64,000 nt of DNA, from contig CM049314.1 in NCBI GenBank assembly GCA_026874595.1, positions 11,278,729-11,342,728 on the forward strand, given 5' to 3'. Positions within the stretch are counted from its first letter, which is position 1. Each line of letters begins with the position of its first letter. This DNA is from Sipunculus nudus. Its lineage: Eukaryota > Annelida > Sipuncula > Golfingiida > Sipunculidae. Of the stretch, positions 12,901 to 27,900 are shown piece after piece. The position numbers and the translations under genes are program-made. The notes under the pieces are model-generated. The model saw only the letters and a program-made list of their open reading frames with translations, made no database searches and had not been told where the DNA came from.

Positions 12901-15900
12901 AAAAAAAAACAACAGGAGATATTTCCATATATCAAATTTCCACCAGTTAGAACGCCGGGGTCGTTTCTTGAGCAGACAAAAAAATTATCTAAATTAAGAC
13001 CGGCGTTGTCTGCAACAATAAATGACATCATATCATTTCATATACAGAAATACATAATTAATAAATTGCTTAGAAAGTAACTCCCAAAAGGAAGCTTTTC
13101 CTGGAACATTTTTTGACATAACTAAACGCAGCCATGGTATAATGGTGTGCAATACGAATTGTAACACAATGTAGACCACAGCTGCTCGAATCGGGATACA
13201 TTCGGGTATTTATATGCTGGTCTGTTGGGTGAACAGAGGCACACTTGCGGTTGGGACCTTGCCTTAGGGTGTTGGCATGGTGGGGGTCTGACCTTGATTC
13301 GATCTCTCGATCATGAGCCCGGCACCTTAACCATTACACCACCGCCCCCGGTGTGTAATAACATATAAAGTCCTATATATTGTAAATGACTTTGTTTGTT
13401 GGTTTGTACTGCACATTAATATTAAATAGAAATCACCATAACACAGAATTGTTTCAAGTAAGGGATTCAATTTGGCGCCGTATAGCCGTTTTAATGTTTG
13501 TTACTTTTAATTTCCAGACTGTTCAGACCACGGGATGTGCGTGAATGGCGTCTACGACGCGTCTCCTGAGGTGTGTGGGTGTGTGTGTATTGGCGGGTGG
13601 GCAGGCAAACACTGTGACAGTGAGTTACCGGTATTTTGTTTTGTGTGTAGAAATTAATCACTGACAGCGCCACGTAATGTGTTATAATTGCAATTTCGAA
13701 ATGTTCAGCGTTACTACGAGGAAACAGTTTCCAGAGGGGTGTTTAGATTTTAAGAATTAATAAATATTTGAGTAAATAATGACCCTGATTTGTTTGTTCA
13801 TCAGTCCTTTGCTCGAACATATTTAATCTCATTTCCTGTGTATATGTTTATGTTTCTTGTTTGACAATAATGATTCTGTGTATGTATATTTCTCTTGTGT
13901 CATTAATTGACGTCTTTGAGCTTGTCCTTTAGTTGTCTTTTGCTCGACAGAATTTATGAGAAACATCAAAACCGAGTCGCAAAACAGAATCTTACAATGG
14001 GGTATCACAAACACACTGATAAACGTTAAGGCAATTCTATGCTACCTGTTGTAGACAACTGAACAGAAAGTAATGTAAATGATTGACACCTTTTCAAAAG
14101 ACTAGCTTTGTGTAGGTTCTTGTACACAAGCTTTCGGGTGCTCGGTCCCCTTCCTCAGGTGTGAACCTGGACAGGTGCATTGTGTGTTCGATTACTTTTA
14201 TTAACAAAAAGTAAAAAAGGTGATTCAAATTAATCCTGTCATCAAGCTGTATTATCTTTCTTCATTAGCATGCACCAGGGAGACGTGTAAACAAGGCGGC
14301 ACATGGAATGACGAAAAGTGTAGCTGTGACTGTCAAGATCCATACAGAGGAAAAACATGTCAATGTACGTGACTCTGATTATTGAAGTAATATAATGATA
14401 GAAACATATAATACAAATAAAAACTTATATGAATATCAATAAATAAATACAGCATGAAATTTAATGGGTTAACGGAGTGAGTTAGTCATTATTTTAACAC
14501 TATACACATTTTCCCCGAGGTCGTTCAAAGATTCGCGTTTCTGACGAGGTTGTATCGTTTCGAATCCCCCATTAACGTGTTTCTAACATTTTTGTGCATG
14601 TTAAATAATAAGGTGTATATTATACTAAGGATGGATGTATTAACTGCTTCTTATATTTTCTTATGAATAACTGCTTTATCCGACTTATGTTAATGGTCAA
14701 ATTTGATCCGTAGAATGCTCATTGTATAAAGGCAAATTAATCATGACATTTATATATCAATAGACAGAGTTAATAGGAAGTTTGTCGTTTGTTTATTAAA
14801 GTATAATGGACTCAAATAAAACCCAACATTAATTCAACAATAGACCGAGTAGATAGGAAGTAATATTGACATTTTCTTATGCGAAGTGGACTGCAGTGTG
14901 GGCGACCCTAACTCGTGGCCTTGTACAAGGCTGGAGGACTCGGGTGCCTACGTGTGTTCAAACAGCTGGTACCGGAACCAGTGTCATGCCAGATGTTACC
15001 CAGAATGCTCAGGTAGGGGAAAGTCATATGATCATCCATGTTTGTCTGTGTTATCTCTTGTATGAATGTGAATAATGGTGTTTATAATTCAGCTTTTGTT
15101 GACTGCTGCACCTTCAGGAAAGGAAGAGTATGATAATGATTTGAAGTTTTTACAATAATTTTCAATAATATCTCATTTTATAACATAAGCAAAAATAGTT
15201 AATTTTGTATTTTTGAACCTATATTGATATTTGAAAAACTACTTAAGCTTCAAACTGTTATAATAAAAGGGTCAGTTCCCTCCGCCAATAATTCTACATT
15301 CATTATCAATAAGATCAGTTTCGTCAATCTTAAAATTTGTTTTGTTCTACCAATTGTTACAGAACAATTACATTCCCTGTGACCTTAAGGATTGCTTTGT
15401 AGCAATAGTGAATACGGCTTCCGTGGACTAAGGAGAGAGCCTAGGGCTCACAGCTTTGAGATCGTGAGCTCGAATGTTAGTCGAGGCGGTTAGATTTTTC
15501 ACAGGGTTAATAGGGATACGGTACCCAACGTGATGGTCTACACACAAACGAGTGCGTCTTTCGGGGTTTCCTCTGTTACACACCTAAGATCCTCAGGACA
15601 CAGAACCTGCATGGTTGACGCCAGGATAACTGTGTGTTCCCACCCTGTCCTGAATGGAGTTCTGCAGATGAATATATATTCTGCATAAGCTCTCATTAAA
15701 ATGGAATCAGTTACCTCCACCAAATATTATTTAAAATAAATAAATGAGTACTCATCCAGAAAGTCTGGTGTTTCCTATATATGGGATTTTTGTGTTGACT
15801 TATTCAGCGTACTATCTGAAGAAGTGCAGCAGCTTGAAGAAGATCCCCGTTTGTAAAGGAGGGACATTTAATCCCGACACCTGTAAGTGTGACTGTAACA

Positions 15901-18900
15901 AGGGCTGGCAGGGCGACCTGTGTGATACGCGTGAGTATAATTAATTATTATTAAATATAAATGGTGAGTTAGGTTAATCCGCAAATACAAGTATGTGATT
16001 AACAGGAATTTGAAAAAAATAAAGGTCCGTATTAAAAAATCGCCACCCAAGATTTTATAGATTTAACCCCAAAAGCTGGTGGCTGTCCTTTCAGTGAGGT
16101 CTGTTCTTGAGGTAGAATTTGGAAGTAAAATCATGTTCGATGACTGAAAGAAAAATACGAGTGATAATCGTTTATTAATCGATCATTTTATGTGAGATAT
16201 AAATTGCGGTATAGAATTATACCTAGAATATTGACTGAGTAAATTAGTCCGACTTGTACATCATGCTGAAAGGTCTAGGTAATGGCGAGGTTGTTGACCT
16301 TTGTTATCCCGGAAAATTTTCAGTTTTAATTATTTTCTCTAATTTATGTAACGTCTTTCTTATATCTGACATGATTAGAATATTTTTTACTGGATAATAT
16401 GATTTCTTTGGGTGTATATACGTAATCGTTTGTGATTGATTATGTGAAAATGCATACATGTTATTGGATAATGAAAGAAAACGACCAATCATTGATACGA
16501 TTGATTAATTGGCAAAATTTTAGTTTTAATTGCTTTCTTTTAATTTCTTCAGCAAAATGTGAGGACAGCACCCTGCCCACCGCCTGGCCGTGCAGCTCAG
16601 AGGGACAGTCTAACGTGTACAAGTGTAGTAACGGCTGGTTCAGTGGCCAGTGTATGTACAACTGTAACTCCGTGTGTAAAGGTAGGTCAGATTAATGTTA
16701 AAACTTGACCTTACTTCAGTTGACCCAGATGTTACACGCCTTCAACACGTTTCATTATTTTTCAGTCCACTCTCCGAGGAACCAGGTGGAAAATCCAGTC
16801 CCGCCTTCACAAAACCATCGTTATGTTAATGTTTTACAGTGTATTCCGCCACCGTGTAGATTCAGGAAAGCCATGAAAAAAGAGATAAAAGCCAGCGTTT
16901 TCTTGTCACTGCTTCTATTTGAAAAAAGGACTGACTGTCAATGTTTGAAAAAGTTTTACATAAGGTTTCAGTTTTAAATTTGCCCGGACCTAAATCTTTT
17001 TTTGGGTTTTATGGGTTTTCTATTTAGAAAAAATTAATATAAAGTCCAGCGTCTATGCATGGGACGATTATAGCTGAGCTGCTTATAACTGTTATAAATG
17101 TTTTATACTGTTCAAACTGTGTGAGAATAATGTTCCTAAATCATTGAAGGAATATATGATACAGAAGAGTGAATCACTGTAGGTATCATTTACATTTGTA
17201 GCTACGTATCTGAATAAATGTAGCGGGGAGACCACGGACATTCCCAAGTGTGTGAGGGGCGAATTCATCCAGTCCACCTGCAAATGTAGTTGTCCTGAAG
17301 GCTGGACCGGAGACTTGTGTGATTCACGTACGTTTGTGACTCCAACATAAGAAAATCTATGTCTCCAAATTTGTTTTCTAGTTCTGACTACGCCATGAAG
17401 GGAAAGGCAAATGTCTTGAAAATTGTCTGTTACTTGTTCTACCCAGAGAGGCCCTAGCTTTTATCACTAAACCACACAGGGCTCGGCATGTCATAATTGT
17501 ATGTATGGATAATAGTATAGATAATTGTATACACTCGGGATGGAAAGTTCACTGAGTTATAGGATTTGGGGGTGATCAAAATAGTGTTATTCCGCTCTAG
17601 AATCTTTTTCCGATACATGCATGACCGCTTACTACCAAACTTTTTTCGAAAACAGATTCTCGCCTTGACGCTGTCCTCTGAGTACTTTCGAATAGCATCC
17701 CCACGCCCTAATCGAAAGATGACAGGACTTTTAAATTCCCCCAGTTTCTCGAAACCGCTCATTGCAGCTGCCATTTTACTTGTACACTAAAACGCGGATG
17801 TCACAAGTCGCACGTCGAAATTATGGGTATACTGCTAGTTGCATAAAATAGGAAATTTATGCTTATAGCCCTTAGTCTTAAGTAAACCTTAAAATAGCGT
17901 ATAACTTAAGTTTTTACCTACACGGATATATTAGCAAGTTACACATTCTGTATTCTAGCGAAAGGGGGATAGCTTTCAAACGGAAATTTATTTTATACCG
18001 TGTTTTAGACGGAACTTTGTTGAAGAATAATAGATTTTTTTTGGCATTAATATAATTCCATTATAGTTACACAGCAGAATTTAAAAAAATAGTAGTAATA
18101 CCTTTTTAAAATGAATACCTTATCAATAATTTAAGAATATATAAATAAAATAAAATTGAATTAAAAAATAAAATTTTATCAATAGATTGTGTGAAAATCT
18201 ACGCAGACATGTTTCTAACTTATTGAGATTTCCCTGTTTCAGCGACCTGTTCTGGGGTGGTCGGGGACTACCCTGACTGCTCCCACGGTGAGTATGACTA
18301 CACGGCTTGTCGGTGCGTGTGTCAGGAGGGGTGGACAGGAGATCTCTGTGATAAGGGTATGTGGTGAACAGTCACCTTGTATTTCTTATTATATCAAGGT
18401 TAGGACTGGATATTTATATCACACAGTTATAGGCGCTTATAAATTTGTGGGTTGATGCCCATGAAAACATGACCAGCAGGGCTTTTTCAAATAAATTGAA
18501 TGCACCTGACCAGAAGCTATATATCGACATTTTTGGGCGCCAGACAAGGGCACACGTAATAATACAATTTCACTGCTGTAACAAATGTTAATCTTTTCCA
18601 CCAGAGCTGATTTAAATATGCGCAGATACAGGGAATGACGTCTTTGAGTTAACTGAAAACCAGTCACACAACGTCACAGTTGACACTCTTTAAATAACGG
18701 GTTTCCATGCTGACAATTATTTTATAAGTATAGTATCGTTTTTCCCGTGTAATTAATAAAATGATTTAACCCTTGTCGGCTCAAAATTTCCCGCTCTGAC
18801 AATATTTTGACTACTTCTAGGATGGAACATAATGAAATAATGTTTTATTTGAGTTTGTAAACAAGAATTTATAATACCACAAGCGGAGACCATTTTTTGT

Positions 18901-21900
18901 CATTATATATAAAGTACAAGACGTGGATTCTGTTTCAGTCTGTTTCTGATTTTGTTTTAGTCATCTGTTCGAGTGGAAAGTTACCGACAGTGTGGCCGTG
19001 TAGCTCCTACAAGAGTACCAGCGTGTATCAGTGCAGTAACGGCTGGTACCGCGGCAAGTGCTGGTACAACTGTGACGCGGATTGCAAAGGTAAATTTATA
19101 TTTAAGGCCCAGGAAATGATTTCTTTTTATTGAAACAAAAAGCGGGCATTTTTATTTCTTTCTTTATTTCCAGTCGAGACACAGTACGTGGAATTTTGCA
19201 AGCTTGCCCAGAAAAAAATAAAAGAAAATATTGCTCTAGTTTGTGAAATGGTCTATATGATCAACATAGAATTTAGCCCATTTACATACCATTAAGAATC
19301 CTTTTGGAAGTTGTACCGCTGTACATATTATCTGCATTTCAATGCCCTGATCTTAAAAAAAGTAGGCCCACGAACAAAGGGGAGCCGAGAATCCGCAGAA
19401 CAATTTTTTTTGTATGGCCTCGACAAAAAATATACAGGGGTGGGGAGGTTCAGATGTGGGAACCTGAAAATCAAACAAATGCGTTATTAAAAAGAGGGTC
19501 ACACCACAGATCAGGAAAAAATCACATATTAATATATAAATTAAATCACATATATCATGTTATAAAATTATTTAATGTTCTCTTTAATGGTAAGCGTTTT
19601 TCAATACCAGCGATCTTGTGGATAAGGGGTATAACACTTGCCAAAACCCTTAGTACTGGGGCATCTTTCTGCCAAAATAGCAGGCGGTAAACAAAAAGGC
19701 ATTCAATGAACATATCATATGAGGAAATACGAGTAATATTCAGTGTAAGCTTTTATATTGAGGTTAGTCTTATGAGGCCTGTGAGAACAAATACATACAG
19801 ATAAGGAATTGAATGTACAGCGGAACCTATCTGATAGACCACCGTTCTCTTTAGACCACTCTTGAATGGACCGGAAACATTCACATTCGTTATAACTGAC
19901 CTGTCTATTACATCCACCTGTGACTAAGACCACTTTCGGCCATTCCCAGGGATGATCGTATTACACAGGCTTCACACTACTTATTAAACGTGTTATTTAT
20001 ACAGCTATGTTGAGCACTCCTTGCTTAAGTGTTTATAATTGTTTTTCTTGACCCTTTACAGCTGAGTACCTGCAAGCATGTAGTGGTATGAGTGACATAC
20101 CGGCATGTTCTCACGGAACCTTTGACAACCAAGAATGTCGCTGCATCTGCAAGAGAGGCTGGCAGGGCGCCCTCTGTGACGAACGTTGGTATCATGATAT
20201 AATTTTCACTCTTCCCAGTAGAGGTCACTACAAGCGTAATTTATTCTCCAACAAAAGCACAAAACCAGATAATAAGCAATATATATGCTGATATTACGTG
20301 CTGTAATATTTCTATTATCTTATAATACATCACAATAATAAATTACACCTTTTTCTGCGGTTACTGGGGTCAACGGTTTCCCCCATTCATATATTTGAGA
20401 AAAATATCACAAACGGGTAATGATGAAGTATAGGGTTTTAATATACTAAAGATAAATCTGAGAACAGTACACTTGCCAGTACATTGTCTTTTCCATATAA
20501 GGTTATGAATTAAAACTTAATGTTTAAAGTTTCATATCTTAGTATCAAAGTATTTGTTCCTTTCGTACAATCATTTAGGAAGACAACACACTGTCCCCAC
20601 TTATGATAATTGGTAAGGTGTTTATATGGGCCTTTAGGTATTTTAAATGTGAAATTCTCAGTAACTTAACTAGATTATATTTTTTTTTCCAGCCAAGTGT
20701 GAGGAAAGCACTCTGCCTACATCATGGCCGTGCAGTTCGGAGGGCCAGTCTAACGTGTACAGCTGTAGTAACGGCTGGTTCAGGGACCAGTGTATGTACA
20801 ACTGTAACTCTGTGTGCAAAGGTAAGTCACATTTACTTAAACTGATAATAATAACAATAGTTTATTTTACGATGGGAGGGTGACATGTACCGCCTACTTC
20901 CGGAAAGAAACTTAGTATATGTCAGTCTCTTGATGTGGAGGCGGAAGTTGTACCCCTGTGACGTAAGAGAATCAACCGAGGCCCGATAAGAATGTAAACC
21001 GAGGCGTGGCTGCCTGTCAGCCCACTTGTTTTGCTGTTCAAGTGTTTTAGTCAAGCTGTTAAGAGTAGAAATGAAAGATGCATGAAAATCGGCATTAAAG
21101 TTGTCCATATCATACGCAATATTTTCAGATATGGGGCCGAGTGGTTTTCGTCCTATCTTGGTCAAAATCCAAGATGTCAGCCAATATGGCCGCTGGATCA
21201 TAAAATATCAAAATATCCGGTTTTTATGTCCTAAAATGGTTTGCAAAGTACACTGTGTCTGTGCTTCAGATTGATAAATTCACTTATAAGGGTTTAAAGT
21301 CTGTAAAATGACTTTGTGAATATTTTTTTTTAAACTCCGCTGACTGAAAGTCATCTGAGCTATAGCGATCACCCTTTGTCCGGCGTCTGTCCGTCCGTCC
21401 GTTAACCAGGCACAAAGTGTAACTGCTAAAATCTTCTAAGTTGACATCAAGAGAGTTCCATTAATAATCTCTTTGGAAACCTTAAATTAGATCTCTGTTA
21501 CCGATATTCTGCAGAGTTCTGCAAAGCAGTCGCATACTATGTGATTGTTCTAAAATGAATGTGTCATTTTCTTAGGTAGGTTGTCTGTTTTGCCATGCAT
21601 TTTGATGCTTGGGATTTTATAATAATAATACGTGTCAGTAAAATATCACTGGCTTTTGCTGTGTTGGAATTTGTGATACAAAACGTTTTCCTCACTAGCG
21701 AGGTGGCATTTACTATGCATGGTGTGTTTGTGTCAGCAAAATACTTTCATCTGCTAACGTTTTGGACACTCTATTTACTAGAAATTTTTACCACATGTAT
21801 CAAACTTCAGGAGTCGGTGCTGCCAGTGTCCAAGCCAACTGATCTTTGAATATTCATGGATATATGATGAGGGAATGGAAGAGCAAGGCGCAAGATAGAA

Positions 21901-24900
21901 AGTCGAATTCACACCACAGGGTTGAAAAATATATTAAACTCACAAGTTCCAGACAAAGTGTGGTTTGAGTTTTCATTGACTTGATTGGTGATTGTAAAGT
22001 TGCTGTGCTTTCAGCTTCAGTGCTATGGTGGTTGAGTTTTCTCCTTATGTCAGCGTAACATAAAATGCATAATATTTGGGAAACTTGTATTTAGTACCAC
22101 CTGCTTCATTATATGAACATACATAAATGAGAATAGATTAATTCTGAATATTATTACTGAATATTGTTATTACTAAACAGAACAGTTTATTGCATAAATT
22201 TTGTAATATTGCTTATGCCTGAATATTTCCTCTTAGATCTAGCAGGCCAAGTGTTTTCTTTTGGTAAATCACACACAATTCCAGGCTTACTAACTATGGG
22301 TTCTGTATATCATATGTACAAGGCTCAATGTGACCTAAAATTTTGCATCATGTGCACATGGAGATAAAGTATTCATACAAATGTAGTACATTTCTTTTAA
22401 TATAATAATACATGTAAGTATCATAAAAGGTGTGCATCATGTAAGGAAATGAAGTATTTTTATAGAAAACAACGGTAAATGCAAAGTCAGTGTCAGCTTA
22501 TTGGTAAGGATAATCTACCATATTAACAATGAACCAGGTAAATTACTAACTGCACAAGTAGCTAAGAGGGTGCTGATTCTGTCATGCACAGTAACCACAG
22601 TACAAATTTAGTTTATATATGGGTGGATGTCGCCTAGTGGTTACAGCTTTGGACATCGGAGTTGTAAGTCCTCCGTTGGAACCCCGTCTACGTCTCATTG
22701 GCACACTCGCCAGAAACCAAGATATTCGCTCCGTCCTAACGGTAGGTTATCACTTATTTTTCGTAACATAGTCTTTTATCGTCCGGATAACCTCATTCTC
22801 GTAGAACGTGATACCAACAGGTCTAAACCTACCCTTTAAAAAGAAAGCATATCACGCAGCAAAATGCTGTGAGCCTCAAAATATGTACTGATTCTGTCTT
22901 CATGCAAGCAAAGACGCTGAAAGCTGAACCATCTCTTATAGGTAAAACAGTCATTGAATCTAAACAAATGACAGGTGTGAGCTTCGATACGTATCCTGCC
23001 TGGCGCGCATACAAACAAATAAAAATTGATATTACATGGATTGTAGAACTAATTATAATAACTAATACAAGGCACAATCCATGGTTCGGATGGTGGCGTT
23101 CAGTAGGGTTGGATGGAACCAGAAGAAAAGGAGAAAACTCTACAACCAACTGTCATAGCAAAACCTGTTGTATAACCTAGGCCGCCAGTGGAGAGAACCT
23201 AGCGTCTTACCCATCATTACACAGAGGCACAGTGATAGTGTTGAAATACTTAAAATTAACTTATAATAAATATAATAAATTTCAGCACAGTATTCAATAA
23301 ATATGTTTTATCGTTCGATGTGCTTACATTAAGGCAATTAGCACAATTATAATACCAAATAAAACCAGAAATCTCTCAGAGATTCATTATACCGATTTCA
23401 AAGCCATATAAATGAATTTCTTGACCCCAAAATATATAGAAATATTGCACTTGCAATGCGTTCTAGGACATATAACACCGGATCTATTGATATTTTATAA
23501 TCCGGTAGCCTTCATGTCCGCCATCTTGGATTTCGACCAAGATATTTTGAAATCCGTTCAACTTTAACACAATGCTTTTAAATATGTAGCTTAACCACTA
23601 AAATAATTTGAATATTACTGAAATTCTGATATTAAAAGAACTCACAGTACTCCTTAATTCTGAGGAGCAAAGAAATTCCGTTAAACGAACAATTTTTGTT
23701 AATCAACTCTATTTTTAAAAGAAAGAAGGCTCTTTAACATAAATTACACAGCAAAGAAATTCCGTTAAACAAAATTTTTTGTTAATCAACTCTATTTTAA
23801 AAGGAAATAGGGGTTTTAACATAAGTTACACAGCAGAGAAATTTCGTTAAACAAAAACTTTTGTTAATCAACTCTATTTAAAAAGGAGAAAGGCTTTTTT
23901 ACATAAGTTACACTTCATTCCGTTACTGCTGTTTACCTTTCTATTCCCGAATACGTTTCAAAATTATTTGGTCAAACGGCAGGAGAAGAAAATTGTAAAT
24001 AACATCGATTTAAAACATAGCCCAACTGTTCGACCCTGGTTTCGATGAACGTCATATGAAGCCCAGGGGTGAGTTCTATAGACTATCATGAGTTAAATAT
24101 GATTTCGATTTCTGCGTTCTATTTTTTAATTAATCCAATGATTAATTTACGAGTAAAGTCGGTTTCGTATAAATATCACCCCCCCCCCCCCCCAAAAAAA
24201 AAGGTATTTGAAAGCACTAAAAAATAAACTGCGAAAGAAATATGGTAAATAACAGCTGGATATTGAAGCGGGACATAGGGAACAGATGATAGAAAATGTC
24301 TAAAGATTGAATACATAGTTCAGTTTTTATAATTTGTGTATTGTTTAGCATCATAAATTATAACATCTACTTATAAATATGCAGGATGTACTGACACTAC
24401 TGGATACCGATGAATATTGTCTAATATTGCAGAGACTCTCCAAAACGGATGTGCTAACGAAGACCAATGTGTTAGGGGCGAATTTATAAAGTCAGGCTGT
24501 AAATGTAGCTGTCCAGAAGGTTGGACTGGAGACTTGTGTGACACACTTAAGAATCGATTTATGTATTTTTATTTTTTTATCCGCTACGTCCGGGATGTGA
24601 TAATGAGAGAATCCTAGCACTAAGTTAAGGGCTTTGACTTTGTTTTAATGACTGCGATGTTAAAAGCCTGTTTAAAATGTAGGTGGCAAAGACTGATTTC
24701 GTTAGCCATTATAGCATTGGTGCTATTTCTTTGTCATTTAAGTCAGAGCTCTGTTATATTAATATGTTATTAAACTTCTTTTTGTTCTTGCCTGATCACA
24801 ATCTTATCTTATGTTTATTCTGTGAACTTGTTTTAAATCAAATTGTATCAACACGGAATGCATGCTATTTATGTTGCTTATATCAAATGATTAAATGCCA

Positions 24901-27900
24901 TGCCAGCCACAATGGGCATCCCTGATAAAACCCACAAACACCGGTAATTATATATGAAGCTTTTGGATTGAAGCCATGTGCTCGTAGCATTGAACCAAAG
25001 TGCCGTCCAGCGGGCTGATACACACGAGCCAGGCCGATATGACTCATAATACCCATATCTGGAACTAAGGTACTTGTGTACGGTTAGTTATATGCGTTTT
25101 CGGTTAATAGTATCACAAAGTACCTCCGTATATGGTGTAAATAAATGTTTGCTCGATACGGAGCAGATTTTATATGCGCATGGAAGTTCTGGCTTCTTAA
25201 ATATGTCGGCAAGTATCTAATTGCCGTATTATTCCTGATTTTTATAACCTCTTTGGATTCCCTAGACATGAACCCCTCATTATTAACCCTATTCTGCAAT
25301 CCCTGTGCTGCATTTCTGCTATGCAGACATAAGCTGCCCGTACACATATTCTATTATGGAAATTACACGGCCGCAAGTTCTATTCTTTAGTGAAGTAAAT
25401 ACCGTTCGCTCCAAGCCTTTGATTCCAGTGTTATAACTGAATAAAAACTGTTTCCTCTGCAGATTCCTTAAGTTAGTTGACGCTCTACTATTTTTCTTGA
25501 GAATTGATTTCAACTTTTGAATGTTGACAAATAAATAAGGTTTAATATTTCAGCGACATGTCCCGGCGTGGTGGGAGACTACCCTGAATGTTCACACGGG
25601 AAGTATGACTACAAGGATTGTAAATGCGTGTGTGACAGGGGCTGGAGTGGAGATCGGTGTGACCAATGTGAGTTTGAAAGACTTGTTTAACTTTTCCATC
25701 AGTATTAATGATAACCATGAGGCCATTTGTAATTTTGTATATTACTTGTTTCCAAATTAATTGGATGAGTTCCCCCTTGTTGTATATGATATTTAATTTT
25801 AAAGGTGCCCATTTACCTAACTTTTGAAAAAGCATTTATGTGATTTTTGGTTTCCTATGTGTATATATAAATGATCTAAAGGTAATTTTGGTTTGGCAAG
25901 CTGCTCATAAGGCCTTCTTGAAGGATGTATGAATTTGTTTATCAACAACATGTTTGTAAACACAGCAATGTTGACAAAACGGAAAAACATGTAACCTTAG
26001 GTGGTAGGTTGCTTATATGCGGAGGTAGAAAGGTCATTTCTTGTAAAACGCCATTGACAAAACTCTGGCTTATCTGACTTCCTGTCAGATGCCCTAGTCG
26101 AATATGATTTATTTTGGCGGACCCCAACATATTATATAATCGTTGATATAAACAAAATAAGCCGACTGTGTGCTGTGATATCCATGTTTTCTGGCCTATT
26201 TTTATCAATGCTCCAAGGGATTACGTTAAGTTTAAAAAGGTTAGATAGGTGATTTGGCCCCTTTAAATAATTTATTTGAAAGCTTCTGAGTTATAGCCAT
26301 CACCTTTCTACAATTGCTGGTCTGTATGGCCTCTTGCGAGATGACTGACGGTTTTGTTTAAAGAAGCCTTGTCATCAGGATATTATTTTTGTACATCAGG
26401 ATATTATAACCCAAATATCAGAAAAATAGGAGTATTAACAGAAAAATAAATATAAAATCGTTACGTCTTGATTAACATATGTCTCTCATTCTGGAACAAC
26501 CACTTGAAAAAAGTTCCTGAGATGACTAAATAACTTTTTATCAATACTTGTATCATTTTCCTATTTCAGCCATATGCTCGGGTTCAATTTCACCTACGAG
26601 CTGGCCCTGCCGTGCCTATAAAAGTTTTAACCAAAAATATCAGTGTAATAACAAATGGTTCTCCAGGCAATGCTTGTACCACTGTAACGATGACTGTAAA
26701 GGTAAGTATGCTGAAGTCTGTTAAGCTACTGATATGAGTAAAATAATGTTCATTTCACGCTTGAAATAGAAAATAGGAAATTCTTTTCGGCCCAGATAAC
26801 TTTAAATGTCCCATTCGTATTGTTCCTCTCTTTATGTACAGCTGTGACAAACTATTTGGTTTGAGTTATTGGACTAAATTTTAAATTGAGTAATAACCAG
26901 AGCTTCCTATCTTAAAAGTGTCATTACCGCATTTTGCGTTACAGGTTTTCTGTCAATATAAGCATTTTCCATGTGCTGTCAGACGCGCTTTCGTATCTCC
27001 AAAAATTAAACCTTCCTCCTTAAACATACCATAAATTCAAACATTGAACATACAACATGAAATACTGGCAGCGGCAACCAACCTTGATTATTCACTTTGC
27101 AGCCAACCAAAACAAACAGAAGCTCAATATGATCGTGTTCACGTGAAAATATAATGCACAATAATATATGTAAACTCTTGATCTTTTTATTAAGATAAAA
27201 ATAAGGATAAATAATGTATTTAACCTCTTGACCCTCATTGTGTTTGCTGCTTCTATTGAATTGTCTGTCTTTGGTTTCCTTTAGCCGTGTACCTGAAGGC
27301 GTGTGACGGCATGGATGACGTCCCAGCATGTAACAATGGTCGCTTTGACAACAAGAAATGTCAGTGTTCTTGCTGGAAAGGCTGGAAGGGAACCCACTGT
27401 GACGAACGTGAGCGTTATACATTTTACCAATATTAAAAGAACAAAACATATTTACATTGATTTGTATAATATTTCACGCCATTCATTTAGTGGATACAAT
27501 GGTTTCAAAGCAAAACAGCCCATCACGTGGAATCTCCCGGTGGCGTGTGGGCTAAGGTCATGTTTGGCATCAGGGATCGTATCCGGTGCAAGTTTGTTTC
27601 CTTTGGTATACAGGAGTAAACACAAAGATATTGATAAAATAGTCTTATTAGTCAATAAAATCCTTATGATGATTAAGCACATATATGTTTTGATGCATAT
27701 ATTCCGCCAGATGGTATCAATTGTGGCACCAATGAGCATGCTAGCACATGCCATTCATTTTAACAGTGTTGAGAGTTTATATAAAATCTCTTATCAAAGC
27801 GTTATAATCTAATGCCAAACAGGCATTTTGTTCATTGCTGAGACGGCCTTCTTTATCGGAACAAAAACTGTTGTTAAATCGCAGAATGTTATCTCTCCAG

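Larger units (their letters stand above)
20822..24432. other. Intron 18, expanded by repeats
   Basis: Contains inverted copies of one sequence at about 21140-21250 and 23440-23555, a fragment with TCTGTCCGTCCGTCC (21380-21405), a SINE head (22620-22745), a three-copy tandem repeat (23667-23912) and a C15/A9 run (24179-24202). No exon was recognised. A minus-strand frame of 122 codons at 20833-21201 overlaps the inverted repeat and looks spurious. Confidence 0.6.

Noticed and set aside
17454-17774. 106-codon minus-strand frame in intron 14
   Set aside because: No domain, no splice or promoter context. Lies in an intron of the opposite-strand gene and resembles a chance frame.
20833-21201. 122-codon minus-strand frame after exon 18
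   Set aside because: Overlaps the inverted repeat of intron 18 and has no recognisable domain.
27303-27812. 169-codon plus-strand frame
   Set aside because: Shifted-frame reading of EGF exon 22 that runs into the intron. The real exon uses another frame with all cysteines.
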